From JBBRZF01 sp038236965 (lineage in GTDB: Bacteria > Acidobacteriota > Terriglobia > Terriglobales > Acidobacteriaceae): 12,076 bases of DNA. Within the stretch, counting starts at the first letter, position 1. The number at the start of each line of letters is the position of its first letter. The stretch covers positions 1 through 12,076 of the forward strand of contig JBBRZF010000107.1 in the NCBI GenBank assembly GCA_038236965.1, read 5' to 3'. Below, piece after piece: positions 6,776 through 12,076 of this stretch. The notes beneath the pieces were generated by a model. It searched no databases. It saw only the letters and a list, made by a program, of their open reading frames with translations, and had not been told where the DNA came from. The translations under genes and the position numbers were made by a program.

Positions 6776-7519
6776 TTATCCGCCGCCCAAAGTGAAGTTG
6801 ACCGTGATCTGCGTTTCCACTTCGACGGGGTCACCGTTCAGGAAGTAGGGCTTGTATTTCCACTGCTTCACGGCATCGATCGCGGCGGGCGTCAGCATGG
6901 GGTGACCACTGACCGCACGCAGGTTCTGGATGCCGCCGTCTTTACTGATGACGGCCTGTAGCACCACGGAACCCTGCACACGGGCCTGTTTCGCCAGCGG
7001 AGGATACTGCGGGGTGACCTTGTGTATTAGAAGACCTTCGGAGACGCCCTGCGAGACGCGAACGCGCTGCGGAGTGGCTACCTTGGGGACTGCGACAGGA
7101 GTAGACGCGATGATACCGCCGATCACGCCGCCCATCTGTCCGCCCGGTACGCCGCCCGGAACACCACCGACCACGCCGCCCATAGCAGAACTCGGGGGCG
7201 CTTCGTCTTCCTTGATCATGGCGATCTTCTTAGGGATCGCAGTGGGAGTACGAAGTTGGCCGTTATCTAATTCGGTCTGAATCTTCACCACTTTTTGAAT
7301 CGGCACCGCTGCCGCTGGAGGCGGTGGCGGAGGTGGCGGAGGCGGCGGAGCCACCAGGAAAGTCATCAATTGCTGTTTCGGTAAAGCTTCCGTATAGATC
7401 AGGGGTATCAATACCAGAACGAAAATCAGAAACACCTGGAGTGCAAACGACGCAAAGGTCGCCCAGGGGTTCTTCTTGCTCATCCTGTTTCCCGATTCAA
7501 GAAGGCTGTCTTCAAACAT
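6776..7519 (-). CDS. tonB: TonB-family energy transducer
   Basis: This 247-residue protein spans the periplasm and passes ExbB-ExbD energy to outer-membrane receptors. A cytoplasmic start (MFEDSLLESGNRMSKKN) is followed by one transmembrane helix at about 22-42. A run of 11 prolines (58-68) comes next, then a linker that is glycine/valine-rich (GGVVGGVPGGVPGG, about 114-127) rather than the Pro-Lys/Pro-Glu repeats of E. coli TonB. The C-terminal domain, about 160-247, has the family pattern VTPQYPPLAKQARVQGSVVL, AVSGHPMLTPAAIDAVKQWKY (the conserved A...A...W.Y/F-type helix) and ends in the strand VETQITVNFTL. The ATG at 7519 has GGAG nine bases upstream; an ATG at 7483 is less likely. The polyproline run uses mixed CCG/CCT/CCA codons, so it is not a simple repeat expansion. 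exbB and two exbD genes follow downstream. The cargo is unknown. Confidence 0.94.
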   Translation of the reverse strand: MFEDSLLESGNRMSKKNPWATFASFALQVFLIFVLVLIPLIYTEALPKQQLMTFLVAPPPPPPPPPPPAAAVPIQKVVKIQTELDNGQLRTPTAIPKKIAMIKEDEAPPSSAMGGVVGGVPGGVPGGQMGGVIGGIIASTPVAVPKVATPQRVRVSQGVSEGLLIHKVTPQYPPLAKQARVQGSVVLQAVISKDGGIQNLRAVSGHPMLTPAAIDAVKQWKYKPYFLNGDPVEVETQITVNFTLGGG

Positions 7520-7677
7520 AAGCCTGTTCTCCGTCGTACTGGTTACTTAGACACCGCTGTTCCGTAATTTGCTCCCACAATTCGAGAGTTCCTCACGCAA
7601 AAACAGCGAAGGAGCCAAAACCAAAAAAATCACTAGTTCGAGGCCCCATTTCCACCTAAATCTAGAGTGGCATACCT

Positions 7678-7703
7678 ACGGGCCCCCAGCTTGGCAGGCC
7701 CGT
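7678..7703 (-). other. Hairpin downstream of secF, possible weak terminator
   Basis: ACGGGCC (7678-7684) pairs with GGCCCGT (7697-7703), with a short CC/GG step possible inside the loop. On the minus strand it starts 25 bases after the secF stop but is not followed by a T-tract, so any termination would be partial or factor-dependent. The remainder of the 209-base secF-tonB spacer (7520-7728) contains a run of seven Ts followed by more T on the minus strand (about 7616-7629) and no gene or convincing promoter that I can support, although a tonB promoter may lie there. Confidence 0.5.
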
Positions 7704-7728
7704 CTTTAATCCTTTGTTGTGTAACGAC

Positions 7729-8940
7729 TTACGCCTTAACCTTCGATCGGGTTTTGGGTTCCGGGGCAGCCGGCAAACCGGAGCCACCCTGCGTACCACG
7801 CCAATCCTGATAAGCCACCAACATCGGAGCAGCGATGAAAATTGAGGAGTAAGTACCGATTATGATGCCGATTACGAGGGCAAGAGAGAAGCCGTGCAAA
7901 ACTTCTCCGCCAAAAAGGAACAACGAGAGCACGGTGAGGAACGTCAGTCCGGAGGTCAGGACGGTTCTGCTCAGTGTCTGGTTGATGCTTCGGTTGACGA
8001 TGTCGGAGAGTTTTTCGCGACGTAAGAGCTTGACGTTTTCGCGGATTCGGTCGAAGACGACGATTGTGTCGTTCATCGAATAACCGACCAAGGTAAGAAT
8101 GGCGGCGATGACCGTCAGCGAAATGTCGATATTCAAGAGCGAGAACAGGCCCAGGGTGATGATGGTGTCGTGGAAGACGGCGACGACGGCAGCGATGCCG
8201 TAGATCAACTCAAACCGCAGCCACAGATAGACCAACATTCCAGCCAGCGAATAGAGGGTCGCGCGCAAAGCCTGTGCGCGAAGCTGTCCGCCGACCTGGG
8301 GTCCAACGATTTCGACGCTGCGGATACCAAAGTTCGAGGTGAAGAAATCCGCCTGGAGCGTCTGAATGACAGCGGGCGGAGCGACCGCGGAGAGGTCGTT
8401 CAGCGAGCTCAAGACGCCGCCATGCTGCTTATCGCGGAAGTCGACGATGGCGCGGGCGAGATCCTTATACTTCTGGTCGGCGTCAGTTCCGGCATGCAGC
8501 GGATCCTTCTGTAGAAGAAACTGCTGAAGCGAACTGAAACCGGTGTTATTGAGATCCTGCTTGCCTTCGTTGCCAGAAGTTGCGAGGGCCTTGATGATAA
8601 GATTCTTGCCCTGATCGAGTACCTGCTCGTTGGTTTCCTTCTGCTCGAGGGCGACGAGGACTTCGTTATTCGCCGGAGCGCCGTAGCGCTGAATACGGGC
8701 GTTACGAAGTCCGGCGCGATCCATGGCAGCGCGGATATTGTCCGCGTCGGGGGGGCTGGTGAACTTCACATACACGAGCGTTCCCCCCTTGAAGTCGACG
8801 CCCCAAGGAAGGATGTTGCCGGTGTTGTGGTAGCGCGTCGCCATGGAAATGATTCCGGTGACGCTGAAAACCAGCGAGAGAGCGAGAAAGATCCACTTCT
8901 TTCCCAGGAAGTCGATGCTTGTATTACGAAATAACTCCAC
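7729..8940 (-). CDS. secF: Protein translocase subunit SecF
   Basis: SecF pairs with SecD to pull preproteins out of SecYEG using the proton gradient. The 403-residue protein has helix 1 at about 15-33, the conserved WGVDFKGGTLVYV (46-58), a periplasmic domain, VGPQVGGQL (212-220) leading into the next helix, and the five-helix C-terminal part with LVGYSMNDTIVVFDRIREN (284-302). E. coli SecF is 323 residues. The extra length lies mainly between about residues 101 and 200: roughly 80 residues of charged helical sequence (such as QKYKDLARAIVDFRDKQ) inserted in the periplasmic domain between the FKGGT and VGP motifs. The start is GTG at 8940, supported by GAGGG seven bases upstream. The gene follows secD after 87 bases containing a strong hairpin. 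The cytoplasmic tail (about 381-403) is basic and Pro/Ala-rich. Confidence 0.96.
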   Translation of the reverse strand: MELFRNTSIDFLGKKWIFLALSLVFSVTGIISMATRYHNTGNILPWGVDFKGGTLVYVKFTSPPDADNIRAAMDRAGLRNARIQRYGAPANNEVLVALEQKETNEQVLDQGKNLIIKALATSGNEGKQDLNNTGFSSLQQFLLQKDPLHAGTDADQKYKDLARAIVDFRDKQHGGVLSSLNDLSAVAPPAVIQTLQADFFTSNFGIRSVEIVGPQVGGQLRAQALRATLYSLAGMLVYLWLRFELIYGIAAVVAVFHDTIITLGLFSLLNIDISLTVIAAILTLVGYSMNDTIVVFDRIRENVKLLRREKLSDIVNRSINQTLSRTVLTSGLTFLTVLSLFLFGGEVLHGFSLALVIGIIIGTYSSIFIAAPMLVAYQDWRGTQGGSGLPAAPEPKTRSKVKA

Positions 8941-8996
8941 GTTAAAACCCTCGAAACTTGTCAGTAAGCCGGATGGAACGCTGGTCCGGAAAACGA

Positions 8997-9023
8997 TTCG
9001 CGGCCGCCATTGGCGCCCGCGAA
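8997..9023 (-). other. Very stable hairpin between secD and secF
   Basis: On the minus strand a 12-position stem (9012-9023 with 8997-9008) has a single internal G-G mismatch and a 3-base AAT loop. It starts 4 bases after the secD stop and is followed shortly by TCGTTTTCC, a weak T-tract. It sits inside an otherwise coupled gene pair, so it may be an attenuator or RNA-processing site that sets the SecD:SecF ratio, or a leaky terminator. The arms include a GCGGCCGC palindrome. Confidence 0.6.
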
Positions 9024-9027
9024 GTGT

Positions 9028-10662
9028 CTAGATGCTCAAAGCTTCTCCGCGCTGGTGGCGATTGAGAATGCTATCGAAGATGACGCGCGATACAAACACG
9101 GCCGTAAACAGGTTGGCCAAGAGACCGAAGGTCAGCGTGACGGCGAAACCGCGCACCGGGCCCGTTCCAAAGATGAACAAAAGGGCGGCGGAAACGATGG
9201 TGGTAACGTGCGTATCGATAATGGTCAACCAAGCGTGGCCAAAACCCTGCTCGACGGCGCTGGGCGGAGTCTTTCCGCTACGCAGTTCTTCACGGATACG
9301 TTCGAAGATGAGGACGTTGGAATCCACACCCATACCGACCGTTAGGATGACTCCGGCGATTCCGGGCAAGGTAAGCGTTGCGCCGGTGAAGCCGAGGAAG
9401 CCAAGCAGAATGATCAGGTTGAGGATGAGGCCGAGATTCGCGTTGATGCCCGCGCCGCGGTAGTAAACCAGCATGAAAATCATGACAGCGATCATGCCGT
9501 ACAGTGCGGCCCTAACACCTTGGCGAATGGAATCAGCGCCGAGCGACGGACCAACCGTGCGCTCTTCCAGATATTTGATTCCGGCAGGCAGAGCGCCAGA
9601 ACGAAGGACCATGGAAAGGTCCTTTGCCTGCTGTTCGCTAAAGCTGCCAGTGATGCGTCCCTGATCGCGGATAGGCTCCTGGATGTTGGCGACTTCAGAG
9701 ACCTTGCCATCCAGAATGACAGCCAGTGACTCGTTGATGTGCGCGCTCGTAAAGCTGAAGAAGCGCTTGCCGCCTTCACCGGTAAGGATGAAGCTGACGG
9801 CGGGACGCCCATTCTCATCGCGAGTAGGTTCGGCGCCGCGCAGGTCGCGACCGGTCACGGCAGAGACGCGCGAGATGAGGTAATAAACGTCGGTCGGATT
9901 TTCGCCGGAACGGCTGACGGTGCGTCCCTTCATGAGGACGGTATCGGGAGGCAACACGCCATTATGAGCGGCGAGGGCTTCCTGCTCGGAAGGATAAGGG
10001 CCGCCCATGGACTGCCGAATCTCCAGCATGGCCGTGGATTGCATGATCTCTTTGACGCGGCCGGGATCATCGACGCCGGGGAGTTGCACCAATATCTGGT
10101 ACTCGCCGAGACCGTGCTCCTGAATGACAGGCTCGCTGACACCGAGCTGATCGATTCGATTACGGATGGTCTCGATAGCCTGGGTGACGGCGCGATTCTT
10201 GAGGTCGGTAAGCAGGGAAGGCTTCATCGCCAGCGTCCAGCTATTTTCCGCGCCCGAGGCGAGGTCATATTCAGGGAGACGTTCCTGCACGACGCGACGG
10301 AGCTCGCCAGAACTTTCCGGCGGAACGCCCTTGACCGCGATGTGGTCAGGGTTCTGCGTCGGATCGGGTTTGCTGACTTCGCCGAAAGGAATGTTGGCCT
10401 GACGGAGCTGGTCCTTCAGGGTCTCCACGGCGTGGTCGCTGTCAGCATTGACCGCGTCATTCACCTTTACCTGGAGGATAAGGTGAGTTCCGCCCTTGAG
10501 ATCAAGACCGAGGTGGATATTCTCTTGCAGTCCTGCAAGCAGGCCCCCTTGTTTCATAGCCAGGGAGCTGCGAACCGGATCGTTGCCCATGAAAATTCCA
10601 TAAGCAAACACGACCAGGACTGCGATGATGAAAACTACTTTCCAGAGCAGGTTCTTCTTCAT
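9028..10662 (-). CDS. secD: Protein translocase subunit SecD
   Basis: SecD is the larger RND-like partner of SecF. The 544 residues contain helix 1 (about 6-24), LGLDLKGGTHLIL (51-63), the periplasmic P1 region with TIRNRIDQLGVSEPVIQ (165-181) and GEYQILVQLPGVDDP (186-200), RTVGPSLGADSIRQG (368-382) entering helix 2, and GMGVDSNVLIFERIREE (443-459) in the membrane region carrying the residues linked to proton coupling. The length lies within the usual bacterial range (E. coli 615, many others 500-550). It begins 19 bases after the yajC stop. The ribosome site is weak: the best match, AGGCGG, overlaps the yajC stop about 12 bases before the ATG, so initiation may depend on coupling to yajC translation. 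secF follows 87 bases downstream. Confidence 0.97.
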   Translation of the reverse strand: MKKNLLWKVVFIIAVLVVFAYGIFMGNDPVRSSLAMKQGGLLAGLQENIHLGLDLKGGTHLILQVKVNDAVNADSDHAVETLKDQLRQANIPFGEVSKPDPTQNPDHIAVKGVPPESSGELRRVVQERLPEYDLASGAENSWTLAMKPSLLTDLKNRAVTQAIETIRNRIDQLGVSEPVIQEHGLGEYQILVQLPGVDDPGRVKEIMQSTAMLEIRQSMGGPYPSEQEALAAHNGVLPPDTVLMKGRTVSRSGENPTDVYYLISRVSAVTGRDLRGAEPTRDENGRPAVSFILTGEGGKRFFSFTSAHINESLAVILDGKVSEVANIQEPIRDQGRITGSFSEQQAKDLSMVLRSGALPAGIKYLEERTVGPSLGADSIRQGVRAALYGMIAVMIFMLVYYRGAGINANLGLILNLIILLGFLGFTGATLTLPGIAGVILTVGMGVDSNVLIFERIREELRSGKTPPSAVEQGFGHAWLTIIDTHVTTIVSAALLFIFGTGPVRGFAVTLTFGLLANLFTAVFVSRVIFDSILNRHQRGEALSI

Positions 10663-10681
10663 TGAAAACCGCGACCGCCTA

Positions 10682-11002
10682 CTAGGACTTGGTTGATTCT
10701 TCTGTGGCTACGGAAACGATGGAACTAAGAGAAACTTCCAGGCGGAGATTGTCAGGGGGAACGCGAAGCTGAACCGCATCATCTTTTATGGAGAGAATGC
10801 TCCCGCGAATGCCGCCGCTGGTGGTGACCTTGTCGCCCGACTTGAGACTACTCAACATCTGCTGCCACTTTTTTTGTTTCTTCTGCTGGGGCATGATCAG
10901 CAAAAAGTAGAAGATAGCGAAAATAAAGATGAAGGGGACGAACATCATCAGTCCGCCTCCGCCCGCCGCTTGCAAGAAGAGCGCTATCGATCCAATTACC
11001 AT
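10682..11002 (-). CDS. yajC: Preprotein translocase accessory subunit YajC
   Basis: This is a small, 106-residue single-span inner-membrane protein that associates with SecDF. After a short start, the helix at about 18-36 (LMMFVPFIFIFAIFYFLLI) is followed by the family signature MPQQKKQKKWQQML, then SLKSGDKVTTSGGIRGSI and a small beta-rich cytoplasmic domain. The ATG at 11002 has AAAAGG almost touching it and GGAG twelve bases upstream, so neither ribosome-site spacing is ideal. The order tgt-yajC-secD-secF matches E. coli and many other bacteria. It is separated from tgt by 324 bases, unlike the tight E. coli arrangement. Confidence 0.95.
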   Translation of the reverse strand: MVIGSIALFLQAAGGGGLMMFVPFIFIFAIFYFLLIMPQQKKQKKWQQMLSSLKSGDKVTTSGGIRGSILSIKDDAVQLRVPPDNLRLEVSLSSIVSVATEESTKS

Positions 11003-11326
11003 GCCTTTTTAGAACTCCGGTCAGTTTAACCGCGTTTCGACCGCCGTTGTATCAGTACCAATGCGGGGAAACGACGTGAATTTCACTTAGTACGAGCCTT
11101 GTAGCTGGCCAGTCAGACTTCTGCCGCCATCTTGCGCACCTGCAAACAGGTTTCGAGGGGATGGCTTCCAGGCCCTGAATAGACATATGCATCCAGGAAT
11201 GAGGCAGACCAGCTTCGATTCAGGGAAGTTCGAACGTCCCGAAAGCTCCGTCCAGGCCGAAACCCGGCGAGGCCGCGGGAATCAACGCATCAGCGAAGTG
11301 CAACCTATGGCACTGAGACGCGAGGA
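11003..11326 (-). other. Long tgt-yajC spacer with inverted repeats (possible yajC leader)
   Basis: These 324 bases contain no gene I can support. CCCTGAAT (11173-11180) and ATTCAGGG (11218-11225) form a perfect 8-bp inverted repeat around 37 bases, and outer CTTCC/GGAAG arms (11165-11169, 11224-11228) give an alternative extended pairing with a bulge. Nearer yajC, ACCTG/CAGGT (11138-11151) forms a 5-bp hairpin with a 4-base loop. A weak extended -10, TGATACAAC on the minus strand (11046-11054), lies about 43 bases before the yajC ATG but lacks a good -35. A 46-codon frame (11052-11192) has no ribosome site. The spacer probably holds the 3' end of tgt mRNA and a promoter or leader for yajC-secDF. 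Confidence 0.4.
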
Positions 11327-12076
11327 TCAAACAGCGGAACGGGAACTTGCAAACTCCCTAAGTTCAATAGAATGCCGCACTGTACTCATGGTGTCAAGGT
11401 AATAGGCCAAGTTGTGCACCGTGTTCAGTACTTGTGCGAGCACCTCATTGGACGAGTACAGGTGACGTAAGTAGGCGCGAGTGTAGCGCGCACAAACTTT
11501 GCACTTGCACTTGGGATCGATCGGGCCCTGATCCTTGGCGTAACGCGCTCCCTTGATATTGACCTTTCCCTCCGAAGTGAAGAGCAATCCGTGGCGCGCC
11601 GCGCGGGTCGGCATCACGCAATCCATCATGTCGACGCCCATGGCTACATATTGCACGATCTCTTCCGGTGTTCCGACGCCCATCACGTATCTCGGCTTGT
11701 CCTTGGGAAGCAGTGGAATGGTGGCATTCACCATCTCCCAAGTCTCATTGCGCGGTTCGCCGACGCTGAGTCCGCCGATGGCGTATCCGGGGAAATCCAT
11801 TTCCACCGTTCGCTCGGCCGATTCCTTGCGCAGGTCGGCGTACATGCCGCCTTGCACGATTCCGAAAAGCGCCTGGTGCTGTTCCGCGCCATGCTCGCGA
11901 GTCTTGTCGGCAAACCAGGGAACCTCATGCTTGTGCGCGTCGAAATAATCCTTGCTGCGGCGCGCCCACCGCAATGTCATCTCCATCGATTTCTGCGCGC
12001 GCGTACGCTCGGCGGGAAATTCCGTACATTCATCGAAGGCCATGATGATGTCGGCGCCGAGACCGATCTCAGCGCC
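11327..12076 (-). CDS. tgt: Queuine tRNA-ribosyltransferase (Tgt), C-terminal two-thirds (5' truncated by window)
   Basis: Tgt swaps guanine-34 for the queuosine precursor preQ1 in tRNAs with GUN anticodons. The frame is open to the window edge and gives 249 residues of a protein usually about 375 long. The fragment begins GAEIGLGADIIMAFDEC, containing the conserved FDEC aspartate region. It then shows FGIVQGG, AIGGLSVGE, RYVMGVGTPEEI and DCVMPTRAARHG, where the DCxxPTR aspartate is the family's nucleophile. The zinc site CKCKVC with a downstream His (NTVHNL) is complete. It stops at TGA 11327-11329 with the short tail SIELREFASSRSAV, several residues shorter than the E. coli C-terminus. Location upstream of yajC-secD-secF matches the conserved gene order. 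The active site and zinc site visible here are intact, so the gene is probably functional. Confidence 0.96.
   Translation of the reverse strand, partial: GAEIGLGADIIMAFDECTEFPAERTRAQKSMEMTLRWARRSKDYFDAHKHEVPWFADKTREHGAEQHQALFGIVQGGMYADLRKESAERTVEMDFPGYAIGGLSVGEPRNETWEMVNATIPLLPKDKPRYVMGVGTPEEIVQYVAMGVDMMDCVMPTRAARHGLLFTSEGKVNIKGARYAKDQGPIDPKCKCKVCARYTRAYLRHLYSSNEVLAQVLNTVHNLAYYLDTMSTVRHSIELREFASSRSAV

Noticed and set aside
7313..7348. GGC/GGA-rich tract on the plus strand, considered as a microsatellite or phase-variable repeat
   Set aside because: The codons for the 11 prolines vary in the third position without a regular unit, so it is a coding polyproline run rather than a slippage-prone repeat.
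9739..10665. Plus-strand open frame of 308 codons opposite secD
   Set aside because: Antisense to well-conserved SecD motifs, with low-complexity composition and no recognisable domain.
11052..11192. 46-codon minus-strand frame between tgt and yajC, considered as a SecDF-controlling arrest peptide
   Set aside because: No ribosome site, no hydrophobic signal segment, no recognised arrest motif near its end, and an unremarkable composition.
11327..11400. Short, divergent Tgt C-terminus, considered as a frameshift
   Set aside because: All visible catalytic and zinc-binding residues are intact, the C-terminal tail varies in this family, and neither alternative frame downstream restores a family-like ending.

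Overview
The window looks like ordinary chromosomal backbone from a Gram-negative bacterium, most likely an acidobacterium. That placement is an inference from four things: the TonB protein starts with MFEDSLLESG, an opening I associate with Acidobacteriota energy transducers; SecF is unusually long; a biotin carboxylase sits beside a separate biotinyl-carrier protein; and the base composition is moderately GC-rich. I found no phage, insertion sequence, CRISPR, toxin-antitoxin or recognisable defence genes, and no tRNA or rRNA. I did not find a convincing undescribed system; the unusual points are mostly architectural and in the spacers.

Layout. Positions 1-1553 (+ strand) hold the 3' end of a DsbA-like thiol oxidoreductase gene and a SurA/PpiC-type peptidyl-prolyl isomerase lipoprotein, a likely pair for folding exported proteins. 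A bidirectional terminator (about 1575-1606) separates them from the rest, which is all on the minus strand. Positions 1626-3669 hold a two-gene acyl-CoA carboxylase unit (biotin carboxylase, then a biotinyl-carrier protein). It has its own candidate promoter (3719-3747) just downstream of a strong terminator (3804-3830) that ends the next block.

Positions 3861-12076, read on the minus strand, run tgt (5' end cut by the window), yajC, secD, secF, tonB, exbB, exbD, exbD, and a TPR lipoprotein. tgt-yajC-secD-secF is a widely conserved order (queuosine tRNA modification gene next to the Sec accessory complex). The following genes form a complete TonB-ExbB-ExbD energy transducer with two ExbD paralogues. 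Both sub-blocks use the proton-motive force at the inner membrane: SecDF to pull preproteins across, ExbBD-TonB to drive outer-membrane transport.

The spacers inside this block are long (87 to 324 bases) and contain hairpins 4-33 bases after the stop codons of secD, secF, tonB and the second exbD. None has a convincing long U-tract except the terminator after the TPR gene. This suggests stepwise 3'-end formation or differential stability rather than one evenly expressed operon.
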